Shown here in pieces: positions 44,080-51,565 of a stretch of DNA of 64,000 bases (position 1 is the first letter of the stretch; each line of letters starts with the position of its first letter). The notes beneath the pieces are model-generated. The model was not told the origin of the DNA. It searched no databases and saw only the letters and a list, made by a program, of their open reading frames with translations. The position numbers were made by a program, and so were the translations under genes. The DNA comes from Chryseobacterium aahli (GTDB lineage: Bacteria; Bacteroidota; Bacteroidia; Flavobacteriales; Weeksellaceae), in contig NZ_JALDNB010000016.1 of NCBI RefSeq assembly GCF_022699665.1, forward strand, positions 1-64,000, written 5' to 3'.

Positions 44080-45308
44080 TTTATTTCTTCGAAAGGCTTT
44101 ATCATTTCTTCTTTCTTCGTCAAAACTGCAAAAACCACTCTTTTAAATTTATTTTTATACTTCCCGTGAAGGTGTTTCTTGAATAATTCAGCAATTTCTT
44201 TTGGATCATTTTTAAAAACACCACATCCCCAAGCTCCTAAAATCAATGTTTCATTTCCTTGATGTAAAGCTAAGGCCAGCATTTTATCTGTTCTTACATC
44301 CATCGCACCGAAAATCTCACCAACTCTTTCTGGTTCCTGCTGCTTTACAACTCCTGCATTTACCGCTGGAGAAGTAATGAAATTGCACAGAACAGGTTTC
44401 GTCAACAATTCGCCTTTATCCTTTCTGAAAACCGGAACTTTCGGGCTGTAAATCATCATATCTGTATAAAAACAAGATTTCATAGCACGGTGCGTTTCGT
44501 AATATTCCCAACCTTGAAGTAAGCTTTCATGCAATCCTGAAGTTCTCGCCAGGCTTTCTTCCTGAGCTTCGGCTCCGTTGATAAAACCTCCACCGGGATT
44601 TTTGGCTGATGCGAAATTCAGACACATGATTTTTTCCTGATTTTCCTCTTCGGCTAATTGTAAAATTGCTTTTAAAGAACTGCATCTCCAGACTTCAAAC
44701 TGCGTTTCAAATTGGGCTTCTGGAAGTTCATTATTTGTCATTACCGAAAGTTCTTTTGATGAAAACAAAATGGTTCCTTTTGTAGAAATTTCCAGTTCGT
44801 TTTCTATATTTATTTTTTCGTTGTGTTCGTTTATATAATATTTCTTGGCTAAGATGTCTAATGTATCTTTTGCCATTCCTTTGTTTGTCATCGTTAGTTT
44901 TTTTATGTTTAATAATAAATTTTCTATGTCATTATTTGCAGGTTTTTTGAAATCTTTCCCTATAAATACTTTTGTCACTTTAATATTTCCAATAATCGCC
45001 TGATTGAAAGTCTCTAATTCTTCTGCCGGAATCCATAGCTCATTATGATTTCTGGCTCCGACATTTTGTGCAGGATATTTATTTACTTCATCATCCAAGA
45101 CTTCAAATTGTGTTACAAACCCGAGATAATTTCCTGCTTCATCTCTTGTATTCCATTTTTCTGCAATTTCAGAAGCATAATCTTCATTTAAAACAGGATA
45201 AAAAATCGGCTGCCATTCTAATCTTGGCGGAAATTTTTTGGAATTGCTTTCTAGAATTAAAATCATTTCCTTTTCTCCTACGGGTCTGTATAGTGTTTTT
45301 GTTTTCAT
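44076..45308 (-). CDS. Two-domain protein: crystallin J1-like ADP-ribosylation domain plus TIGR02452-type PARG macrodomain
   Basis: A 410-residue protein. Residues 1-118 match small proteins annotated ADP-ribosylation/crystallin J1 (LYRPVGEKEMILI, KFPPRLEWQPIFYPVLNEDYA, NHNELWIPAEELETFN). Residues 140-410 are a bacterial poly(ADP-ribose) glycohydrolase-like macrodomain: CLNFASAKNPGGGFINGAEAQEE with GGG at 239-241 and catalytic QEE at 249-251, and LGAWGCGVFKNDP near the end. It cleaves poly- or mono-ADP-ribose. The fusion suggests the first domain recruits or handles the same substrate. Domain 1 identity is from memory. Confidence 0.8.
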   Translation of the reverse strand: MKTKTLYRPVGEKEMILILESNSKKFPPRLEWQPIFYPVLNEDYASEIAEKWNTRDEAGNYLGFVTQFEVLDDEVNKYPAQNVGARNHNELWIPAEELETFNQAIIGNIKVTKVFIGKDFKKPANNDIENLLLNIKKLTMTNKGMAKDTLDILAKKYYINEHNEKINIENELEISTKGTILFSSKELSVMTNNELPEAQFETQFEVWRCSSLKAILQLAEEENQEKIMCLNFASAKNPGGGFINGAEAQEESLARTSGLHESLLQGWEYYETHRAMKSCFYTDMMIYSPKVPVFRKDKGELLTKPVLCNFITSPAVNAGVVKQQEPERVGEIFGAMDVRTDKMLALALHQGNETLILGAWGCGVFKNDPKEIAELFKKHLHGKYKNKFKRVVFAVLTKKEEMIKPFEEIK

Positions 45309-45313
45309 GGTTT

Positions 45314-45721
45314 TTAAATTTTAATTTTATTTAAACTCAGACACTTTTCAATATTTTTTAATGTCCCACTTTTTCTTTTTTCATCAGAATTAAAATCTAT
45401 AGCTAAGAAATGAGAACAATTAAATATTGCATAATCATCTCTTTCTGAGTCAGAAGTAAAACCACCTATTATTTTCCATTTCTCTGTTTTTGTTTTAAAG
45501 GAATTGGCAAAATATCTAGGTCTTTTTCCAACATGCAGAATCGTTACTTTTTCAGATTTATTCTTTAAAAATTTCATCATCATTGTGTCTGTTCCTGAAA
45601 AATCTCCGATAATAAATTCACATTCAGAAAGATTTAATTTTTTTAAGGGTTCGATATAAAACTGATGAAAATTTTCCCAAGACAAATTCCCATTTCCAGA
45701 TACATATATTTTTTTCATCAT
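45314..45721 (-). CDS. SLOG-like nucleotide-binding protein
   Basis: A 135-residue protein with a Rossmann-like order: IYVSGNGNLSW, ECEFIIGDFSGTDTMMMKFL, KVTILHVGKRPRYF and a late DYAIFNCSHFLAID. GDxxGxD followed by an alternate strand is the SLOG/YpsA-like pattern seen in proteins that bind NAD+ or ADP-ribose derivatives. It lies 5 bases before the PARG gene in the direction of transcription. The family assignment is weak; the place in the cluster supports a nucleotide ligand. Confidence 0.5.
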   Translation of the reverse strand: MMKKIYVSGNGNLSWENFHQFYIEPLKKLNLSECEFIIGDFSGTDTMMMKFLKNKSEKVTILHVGKRPRYFANSFKTKTEKWKIIGGFTSDSERDDYAIFNCSHFLAIDFNSDEKRKSGTLKNIEKCLSLNKIKI

Positions 45722-45746
45722 TGTGTTTGTTAGTTGTAATTTATAC

Positions 45747-46817
45747 TTAGTTTATTCTTTTAAAATCCTTTGAATACGGAGAATAAGATCCATAAACAGT
45801 ATCAAATTTCACCTTAAGATTTTCTATTTTAAATGTTTTATCCAACTGATCCAAGCAGGTTACTACCAAATTTTTCTTTTGAGCAACAACATAAGCTTCA
45901 TCCAATTTCAGAGCATAATTTAGTAAATCATAATCCAAATCACCAAGGCGAAGATCTTTTTGATATTCATTAAAAATACAAGTTTCCTCTTCATTATTTT
46001 TTAATGTTAATTCCTTTTCATTGCTCATCCATCCGCTTCCGTGGCGTGTTGAATATGATCTTGTGATATAAAACATTTCTACATTTTCAATCTTCAACAA
46101 TTTACAAACTTCATACGCATTTTTTGAAGTGGTATTTGCAAAAGTCACGTTCGGGAAAACGCCATGATCCATATCTAATAAAATTCCCTGACTGCCTTCA
46201 AAAATAAGATGGTTAAATGAGTTCAGATAATTGTAACCTTCAATTTTCCAATCAATTTTATCGATGGCTTCTAAAAAATCCTGTAAAGCATTTTGAATTT
46301 CTTCTCCTTCTTCAAAACCGTAATAATGGGCGATTCCTTTTAATTTTTCAATCAACATCGATCTTGGGCCGATCAAATCAACAGCAAATAATTTAAACGG
46401 ACTTTCATTTCTCTTCATCGTCGCTCCGACTCCTTTTCCACAGGTTCCGTGTTCTAAGTTTCTGATGTTTTTTCTATTGCTAAAAACATCAAAAGGTGTT
46501 GTAACCTTTGCCAGCGGATGAATATGCAATTCAACATTTCCGTTTTTCTGTTTTAATTCTTCCCTTTCATTGAATAAAAAAGTCGGGTGAATCGTGCAAT
46601 GTTCAGTAAAATAAGAAGGCAAACCGCGCAACGCTCCACTTGCAAAACTTGAATGAATGTGCTTTTTATCATCAATCATCACGGTGTGCGCTGCCTGTTG
46701 TCCGCCCGAAAAACGAATAACTACAGACTCAGGATTCTGCTGAGCCAGAAAATCTGTCGTGATTCCTTTTCCTTCATCACCAAAACCTAAGCCTATAATT
46801 ATTTGTGCCGTTTTCAT
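45747..46817 (-). CDS. Divergent adenylosuccinate synthetase-like enzyme (PurA paralogue)
   Basis: A 356-residue protein with PurA motifs. GFGDEGKG (11-18) keeps the catalytic D14. GGQQAAHT (38-45) keeps H44, but the usual GGxNAGHT asparagine and glycine are replaced. GTCGKGVGA corresponds to GTTGRGIGP. EGSQGILLDMDHGVFPNVT keeps the Q loop. TRHGSG replaces the IMP loop TRVGxGPFPT, and TCLDQLD replaces TKLDVLD. It is about 75 residues shorter than housekeeping PurA (about 430). I chose ATG 46817; an upstream ATG at 46850 would overlap the vWA gene. GTP-dependent ligation to a nucleotide-like substrate such as ADP-ribose or inosine derivatives is likely. Substrate change is inferred. Confidence 0.7.
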   Translation of the reverse strand: MKTAQIIIGLGFGDEGKGITTDFLAQQNPESVVIRFSGGQQAAHTVMIDDKKHIHSSFASGALRGLPSYFTEHCTIHPTFLFNEREELKQKNGNVELHIHPLAKVTTPFDVFSNRKNIRNLEHGTCGKGVGATMKRNESPFKLFAVDLIGPRSMLIEKLKGIAHYYGFEEGEEIQNALQDFLEAIDKIDWKIEGYNYLNSFNHLIFEGSQGILLDMDHGVFPNVTFANTTSKNAYEVCKLLKIENVEMFYITRSYSTRHGSGWMSNEKELTLKNNEEETCIFNEYQKDLRLGDLDYDLLNYALKLDEAYVVAQKKNLVVTCLDQLDKTFKIENLKVKFDTVYGSYSPYSKDFKRIN

Positions 46818-46821
46818 TTTC

Positions 46822-47676
46822 TTAAAACATTTGAATATTATTAAATCCACCTAAATCTTTAGTTTTGAAACTATCTTCACTAAATCTGCTGCAAACTACC
46901 TCTTTAATCACCTTCGGAACATCTCTGTAATCTTCGATGGATAAGCAGTTTTGCCCTAACAGATCCTTCCAGCCTTTATCAGCATTCACCGCCTGTCCGG
47001 AATGCAAAACGCTGATGTGGAAAACTTCATATCGCTTCTTCGCTTCTTCCAACAGCTCTGTATGCTTAAAACTCTGTTGTCCGCTTCCCATTATTTCTCT
47101 GATTGCTGAAGCAGGAAGTGTTTTCAAACAAGGTTCATCACCTACCGTAAACAACAATCCTTTTTGATTTCTCTTTTCAAAAGCATCGGTTCTGGTGTGA
47201 AAAGCAGCAAAATACCAAGCCAATAAATAACTTTCTCCAGCATTTCCGCCACCTCCTGATTCAATATACGTTCTGGTCAGCCACATATCCAATTCTTCAT
47301 CTCCGGATTCAAACTGACCGACCTGTAAAGGATAGCCGTCACATTCATGATCTCCAATTCCTAAAAATAAAAGTGCAGGATCGGGAACTCCCCCCTGGAT
47401 GATTCCGCCCATCAATTTTGGAAGGCCTTCTTTAATTAATTCATGAGGAATGTGTCCCATACTTCCGGTGACATCCAATCCTAAAATAATCGGAACAGAA
47501 TTCGGATGAACCGCAGAATCTCTTGATTCTCTGAAAGAAATGCCGTTAGGATTCATTGATTCGTGTGCCACTCTCTTTGCATTCTGAGTGAAAATTTCAC
47601 TTGCAGATTTTGATGCATACCCTTCTTTTCTTGCTCTGTTATAACGAGCGTCCATGTCGTATCTTGTACTTCCCAT
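46822..47676 (-). CDS. von Willebrand factor A domain protein of the ADP-ribose cluster
   Basis: A 284-residue soluble protein. The vWA metal site is DVTGSMG (D68, T70, S72). Later conserved blocks are LLFLGIGDHECDGYPLQVGQFESGDEEL, SGGGGNAGESYLLAWYFAAFH and GLLFTVGDEPCLKTL. No membrane segment or signal peptide occurs. Cytoplasmic vWA proteins often act as scaffolds or chaperone subunits. It begins 2 bases after the coiled-coil gene, suggesting that the two form a complex. Its role in the cluster is unknown. Confidence 0.8.
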   Translation of the reverse strand: MGSTRYDMDARYNRARKEGYASKSASEIFTQNAKRVAHESMNPNGISFRESRDSAVHPNSVPIILGLDVTGSMGHIPHELIKEGLPKLMGGIIQGGVPDPALLFLGIGDHECDGYPLQVGQFESGDEELDMWLTRTYIESGGGGNAGESYLLAWYFAAFHTRTDAFEKRNQKGLLFTVGDEPCLKTLPASAIREIMGSGQQSFKHTELLEEAKKRYEVFHISVLHSGQAVNADKGWKDLLGQNCLSIEDYRDVPKVIKEVVCSRFSEDSFKTKDLGGFNNIQMF

Positions 47677-47678
47677 AA

Positions 47679-48014
47679 CTAAAATTTTTTACCAAATAAA
47701 TATTCAAATCTTTTTGTTGAAACTTCTAGTTGAATATTTAAATTTCTGATTGTTAATGATAATTCTATATCTCTCTGAACGAATGCTTCCGGCTGAAAAT
47801 CGGCAAATGTTAAACTGTTTTTGTCTAACGGACTGATGTCGATAAGACCTTCCTGTTCACGCTCCAGTCTTTTTATTTTCAGTTCAATGTCTTCAACTCG
47901 GCGTCTGTATATCAACTCTGAATCTTCCCCGATGGTTCGGGCTCGATCTTCTCTTATCTGATCATTATTTCTTTGTAATGATTCGATAAATCTGGGTTTT
48001 AGTTCTTCTTCCAT
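47679..48014 (-). CDS. Charged coiled-coil protein, likely vWA partner
   Basis: A 111-residue protein predicted to be helical: SLQRNNDQIREDRARTIGE, VEDIELKIKRLEREQEGL, then LNIQLEVSTKRFEYLF. No family recognised. It is 2 bases before the vWA gene and first after a 74-base gap that holds a candidate operator, so it may start a second transcript of the cluster. Confidence 0.65.
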   Translation of the reverse strand: MEEELKPRFIESLQRNNDQIREDRARTIGEDSELIYRRRVEDIELKIKRLEREQEGLIDISPLDKNSLTFADFQPEAFVQRDIELSLTIRNLNIQLEVSTKRFEYLFGKKF

Positions 48015-48031
48015 GTTTTTAAATCTTTTAT

Positions 48032-48051
48032 TTGCGTCAATAATACACTAA
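48032..48051 (-). promoter_or_regulatory. Third, weaker NrtR-type operator candidate
   Basis: Plus-strand TTGCGTCAATAATACACTAA. It matches the two promoter sites at TTGCGT and TACAC with the same spacing and differs in the middle and the last triplet. It lies 18 bases before the coiled-coil gene. No consensus -7 box overlaps it, unlike the other two sites. Confidence 0.4.
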
Positions 48052-48088
48052 TTAAAAACTGCATAGTTTTGCTATAATTCTTTGCGAA

Positions 48089-48637
48089 TTATTTTCTAGA
48101 GTACATCACATCCGTTCTCAAAACATACTTTAGTCCGCTGATTAAAGTTTTACCTTCATGTCTTAAAGGATGATGAAAAACCAATGCAGAACCTTTCTTT
48201 GGAGCAACTGTGAAGAAATTTTCGAATTCTGTTTCACCACCTTCAAAATCATCGTTCAAATAGATCATAAAGGTGTAAAAACTTTTCTCACATTCATTTC
48301 TGATATAACTTCCGTCACGATGCATTTTAAATCTTTGCCCCGGAGAATATTTATAAATCCTTAGCATTTCATTAAAATTCAAAACTTTATAGTTGTCGTG
48401 AATTTGTGGAAGGAATTCAACTGCTTTCCGGAAAAGATTTTCAGCTAGTTCATTATCGAAAACCATCAGCCTGTCATTATTTCTGACTCCTTTATTCATT
48501 AACTGCTGACCGTGTATATTGATTTTCGCTTCTTCAAAAACTTTGTCCTGCGTCAAATCAATGTAATGGTCACATTCTTCATTTGTAAGTAAATCTTCAA
48601 TCAAAAAAATCTGTGGATGTAATTCTATCTTTTTCAT
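48089..48637 (-). CDS. 2OG-Fe(II) oxygenase (prolyl 4-hydroxylase-like)
   Basis: A 182-residue enzyme with the double-stranded beta-helix iron site: RFKMHRDGSYI (HxD), HHPLRHEG (distal H) and LKYVLRTDVMY (2OG-binding R). It begins with the ExFLTNEECDHYI-type region common to P4H-like proteins. It probably hydroxylates a protein or nucleic acid. It lies 31 bases after the NADAR gene and is co-transcribed with it. A link to ADP-ribosylation is suggested by context only. Confidence 0.88.
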   Translation of the reverse strand: MKKIELHPQIFLIEDLLTNEECDHYIDLTQDKVFEEAKINIHGQQLMNKGVRNNDRLMVFDNELAENLFRKAVEFLPQIHDNYKVLNFNEMLRIYKYSPGQRFKMHRDGSYIRNECEKSFYTFMIYLNDDFEGGETEFENFFTVAPKKGSALVFHHPLRHEGKTLISGLKYVLRTDVMYSRK

Positions 48638-48668
48638 AATTAATATTTTGTGTTTGATTATTGTATTT

Positions 48669-49211
48669 CTATCCTCTTAATTCGTCTCTTACTTCCATTA
48701 AAGCAAATCCTAACAAATTTTCACCATTCCATTGTGATGGATCTTGTGCTTTTGGATCTGTTTCCAGCATTCCTATTCCCCAGATTGTATCGTATGGACT
48801 GGCTTCAACCAATATCTTATCGTCTGTTGAAAGTAAAAATTCCTTAAACGCTTCATTCTGAGAAAATTTTAACAAGTTTGCTCTTCTCACAATTTCATAT
48901 TTTTGCTCATCCCAGACTTTCGGATCAAAGTTTTTAACTTTTCTTCCCAAACTTTTTGCCTGATTGGGAGTTTCTGAGTTTAAAATTTCCTCTAACGTTT
49001 CATTATCATTAAAAAGTCTCGCTTTCCCAGCCATCATATAATGTTCGGCAGTTGGATAATTTGTTCCACTTTCTTCGAATTGTAAAGGAAACCATTGGCT
49101 AAAACAAGCTTTTGTAATCTCATCTTTTACAGTATGTCCCCAGAAAAACAAGAACTCTGGATTTTCTTTTTTCTGAAATTTTTCTATTGTATTTTGTAAT
49201 GTGTATTTCAT
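48669..49211 (-). CDS. NADAR family N-glycosidase (YbiA-like)
   Basis: A 180-residue protein with family blocks EFLFFWGHTV, CFSQWFPLQFEESGTNYPTAEHYMMAGKARLFND, RKVKNFDPKVWDEQKY and SPYDTIWGIGM, then LLGFALMEVRDEL. NADAR proteins hydrolyse N-glycosidic bonds of ADP-ribosylated guanine in nucleic acids or of riboflavin intermediates. I chose ATG 49211: the longer frame to 49232 would begin inside the -7 box of its promoter. The gene opens the cluster downstream of nrtR. Confidence 0.88.
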   Translation of the reverse strand: MKYTLQNTIEKFQKKENPEFLFFWGHTVKDEITKACFSQWFPLQFEESGTNYPTAEHYMMAGKARLFNDNETLEEILNSETPNQAKSLGRKVKNFDPKVWDEQKYEIVRRANLLKFSQNEAFKEFLLSTDDKILVEASPYDTIWGIGMLETDPKAQDPSQWNGENLLGFALMEVRDELRG

Positions 49212-49213
49212 GA

Positions 49214-49261
49214 TTGCGTTATTGCTACACAAATATAAGAAGGTTCGATTTTATTAACCAA
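49214..49261 (-). promoter_or_regulatory. NADAR promoter with overlapping NrtR-type operator
   Basis: Minus strand: TTG at 49261-49259, a 21-base spacer, TATATTTG at 49237-49230. The operator, plus strand TTGCGTTATTGCTACACAAA at 49214-49233, overlaps the last four bases of the -7 box and the expected start site. Half-sites TTGCGT and ACACAA are inverted with a 7-base spacer. Only about 10-14 bases lie between start site and start codon. Confidence 0.65.
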
Positions 49262-49319
49262 ATTTATTTGTGTTTATTTTACGCTAATAATATTAAGTAA
49301 TTGATTTTCAGATATAAAA

Positions 49320-49545
49320 TTATTTTATAAAACACGAATCACACAAATATTTTTCACGAATGCAACAAATGATTATTGTTTATTTAAGTTTTGGCTAAAG
49401 CTAATGGAATGTTTATTCAATAAAAAACGGGCTAAAGCCCGTTCGTATTGATGTATATAATTTGTATTTTTCTAAAAATATTTCTGCTAGCTTACATTAA
49501 AATATTTGTGAAATTTAGTGCTAAACATTTGTGATATTTGTATTT
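49320..49545. repeat. Composite genus-type intergenic repeats
   Basis: The 339-base gap between NADAR and nrtR has no gene. It holds inverted copies of CACAAATATT (49344-49353 against 49501-49510), further ATTTGTG-type repeats, and a hairpin AACGGGC-TAAA-GCCCGTT at 49426-49443. GGCTAAAG occurs again at 49393. Such modules recur between genes in Chryseobacterium and Flavobacterium by my recollection. The hairpin may end the nrtR transcript. Confidence 0.45.
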
Positions 49546-49550
49546 AAACC

Positions 49551-50246
49551 TTATTTGATTTCGAAATAAAAACCTTCCTCTTCAAGCTCTTTATATTTCT
49601 CCTGATTGAAAGTAAATAATTTTCCTGGTCTTCCGCTGCCCTCTTTTTTAAATTGAGAAGTTTCGTTGAGCAATCCATAACTCATTATTTTTTTTCTGAA
49701 GTTCCGGCGGTCGATTTCCTTTCCGATGATAGTTTTGTAGAGATTCTCCAATTCAGAAAATACAAATTCGTCATTCAAAAGATTAAAACCAATCGGCTGA
49801 TATTGAATTTTTGTACGAAGTCTCTTTAAAGCAATGTCAATAATGGTCTGATGATCAAAAGCTAATTTCGGAAGCTCATTGACACTGAACCATTGCGCAT
49901 CTTCCGCATCTGAATCTGCAAACAACTCATGATAAGACGGATTGACCAAGCCCAAATAAGCAATGGAAACTACTCTGTTTCTTGGATCACGGCCTACATT
50001 GCCAAATGTGTAGAGTTGTTCCAAAAAATCAGGTTTTATACCTGCTTCTTCGTGTAATTCTCTTTTTACAGCGTCATCCAGATTTTCGTCATCCAAAACC
50101 AACCCCCCTGGTAGCGCCCAACCACCTTTGAAAGGTTCAATATTCCTCTTGATTAAAAGAAGTTGTAAATCTTTCCTATCAAAATATCCGAAAATAACGG
50201 CATCGACAGCGACTTTGATATCCTGCAATTTTTTTGGAGAATCCAT
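49551..50246 (-). CDS. nrtR: NrtR-type regulator: Nudix domain plus winged helix
   Basis: A 231-residue protein. The Nudix domain (about 8-145) has an intact box: G48...E54...R62-E-L-x-E66-E67-x-G69-I70, after WALPGG. The C-terminal 80 residues are a winged helix (RRNFRKKIMSYGLL, GSGRPGKLFTFNQEKYKEL), the NrtR layout. NrtR proteins bind ADP-ribose and release DNA upstream of NAD genes. The intact Nudix box means hydrolysis of ADP-ribose is also possible. It is the first gene of the same-strand ADP-ribose cluster, and its own promoter carries the site shared with the NADAR promoter. Confidence 0.82.
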   Translation of the reverse strand: MDSPKKLQDIKVAVDAVIFGYFDRKDLQLLLIKRNIEPFKGGWALPGGLVLDDENLDDAVKRELHEEAGIKPDFLEQLYTFGNVGRDPRNRVVSIAYLGLVNPSYHELFADSDAEDAQWFSVNELPKLAFDHQTIIDIALKRLRTKIQYQPIGFNLLNDEFVFSELENLYKTIIGKEIDRRNFRKKIMSYGLLNETSQFKKEGSGRPGKLFTFNQEKYKELEEEGFYFEIK

Positions 50247-50254
50247 AATTTAGT

Positions 50255-50278
50255 TTGCGTTATGAGTACACAAAACTA
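50255..50278 (-). promoter_or_regulatory. nrtR promoter with overlapping operator
   Basis: The -7 box TAGTTTTG lies at 50278-50271 on the minus strand. The operator, plus strand TTGCGTTATGAGTACACAAA at 50255-50274, overlaps its last four bases. The geometry equals that of the NADAR promoter, and 17 of 20 bases agree. This supports negative autoregulation. No clear -33 element was found. Confidence 0.6.
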
Positions 50279-50480
50279 CAACTAATACTCATTAATATCA
50301 GGATTAAAATAATATTTTTTTGAATCTTATTTTTTATTAAATTTATAATCAACTTAAAACTAAATAATTATGAAATCGCAGTGACTCAAATGAGCATCCA
50401 AAATACTTGTAAAGATCCTGCGATACCATTACTTGTCCCGACTATTCGGGATGACAAAAGAAAACATTAAATATAAACAT

Positions 50481-51119
50481 ATGAAAAATTTATTCTTCGC
50501 AGCTTGTACTGCGTTATTGTTTGTCGCTTGCGATAAAGTAAAAATGGATGTAAAAACAGGTTCAGACGCAACCGAATCTACGGAAAAAGAAGAATGGAAA
50601 CCAGTAGATTCTGCAACCGCTAACAAAGCTTGGATGGATTATGCAACCCCGGGAGATATGCAGAAAATGCTCGCAAAATCTGATGGCATTTGGTCGGGTG
50701 AAAACACCATGTGGATGGAAGACGGCGGAGAACCTATGAAAAGCACGTCAACAACGACCAATAAAATGATCTTTGAAGGACGTTATCAAACCAGCGAACA
50801 CAAAGGAGATTTTATGGGAATGCCTTTTGAAGGAATGAGCATCACAGGGTATGACAATTCTAAAAAGAAATTCGTTAGCACGTGGATCGACAATATGGGA
50901 ACCGGAACGATGAATATGGAAGGTGATTGGAACGCTTCAAAAAAATCAATTGAATTTAAAGGAAAAATGACCGATCCATCAAGACCTAGAAAAGATTGTG
51001 ACATGAGAGAAGTCTACACTTTTGTGGATGACACCCATCAAACCCTCGAAATGTATGGCCCTGATTCTAAAACAGGCAAGGAGTTTAAGACCATGGAAAT
51101 TAAATATACAAAGAAATAA
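50481..51119 (+). CDS. DUF1579 family lipoprotein
   Basis: A 212-residue lipoprotein: MKNLFFAACTALLFVAC with the acylated C17, then a Ser/Thr/Glu-rich linker. The core is GIWSGENTMWMEDGGEPMKS, GRYQTSEHKGDFMGMPFEGM, ITGYDNSKKKFVSTWIDNMGTG and an MEGDWNASKKSIEFKG strand, as in DUF1579. Function is unknown; calycin-like beta barrels have been suggested for such proteins. I chose ATG 50481 because a longer frame from 50433 starts within a small inverted repeat (50436-50451) and lacks a signal at its N-terminus. Confidence 0.85.
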   Translation: MKNLFFAACTALLFVACDKVKMDVKTGSDATESTEKEEWKPVDSATANKAWMDYATPGDMQKMLAKSDGIWSGENTMWMEDGGEPMKSTSTTTNKMIFEGRYQTSEHKGDFMGMPFEGMSITGYDNSKKKFVSTWIDNMGTGTMNMEGDWNASKKSIEFKGKMTDPSRPRKDCDMREVYTFVDDTHQTLEMYGPDSKTGKEFKTMEIKYTKK

Positions 51120-51159
51120 ATACGGAAACTCTTTTAGTAACAAGGTTTTGTTCAAATAA

Positions 51160-51196
51160 AAAAATCCCCAGAAAAAATTCTGCGGATTTTTCATTT
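51160..51196. terminator. Terminator after the DUF1579 gene
   Basis: Stem AAAAATCC-CAGAA with complement TTCTG-GGATTTTT (51160-51191) has one C-C mismatch and a T-rich tail. It can also serve the convergent gene at 51224. Confidence 0.7.
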
Positions 51197-51223
51197 TTAT
51201 ATTTAATATTTTGAATATTATCC

Positions 51224-51562
51224 TTATGAAAAATACTCATCAATTGCCTTTTTTCTTTCATTATCTTGCAGATCAGAAAAATACTTGATGATTTCTTCAT
51301 TGATGAAATCATTCATGCTTAATGGTGTTATTATTTTTTCTTTAAAATTAAAATCAAGTATCTGCATACCATAGCATGCAACTAAAAATCCATAAAAATA
51401 ATCGTCTAAGATTTGAAATTTCTTTGGCAAATTTTGTCTGTCAAATGCAATTTTATTTTCAAGAGACTTTGAAAAAATATACAATGTATACCTACCACTA
51501 AAAGATATCTTTTCTATAAATTCTTTTGCAATTTTAGTATTAAATTTTATCGTTTCTTCCAT
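51224..51562 (-). CDS. Unknown protein downstream of lepA
   Basis: A 112-residue soluble protein (MEETIKFNTKIAKEFIEKI, ILDDYFYGFLVACYGMQILD, ending DNERKKAIDEYFS). No domain is recognised. It starts 3 bases after the membrane-protein gene upstream and is AT-rich compared with lepA, suggesting recent acquisition. Probably a two-gene unit with that membrane protein. Confidence 0.55.
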   Translation of the reverse strand: MEETIKFNTKIAKEFIEKISFSGRYTLYIFSKSLENKIAFDRQNLPKKFQILDDYFYGFLVACYGMQILDFNFKEKIITPLSMNDFINEEIIKYFSDLQDNERKKAIDEYFS

Positions 51563-51565
51563 TTA

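Noticed and set aside
45747-46817. Housekeeping adenylosuccinate synthetase purA
   Set aside because: Shortened, altered IMP loops and position in an ADP-ribose operon argue for a specialised paralogue. I left the gene symbol empty.
49212-49232. Longer NADAR reading frame starting at 49232
   Set aside because: That start codon overlaps the -7 box of a complete promoter; the family-like N-terminus starts at 49211.
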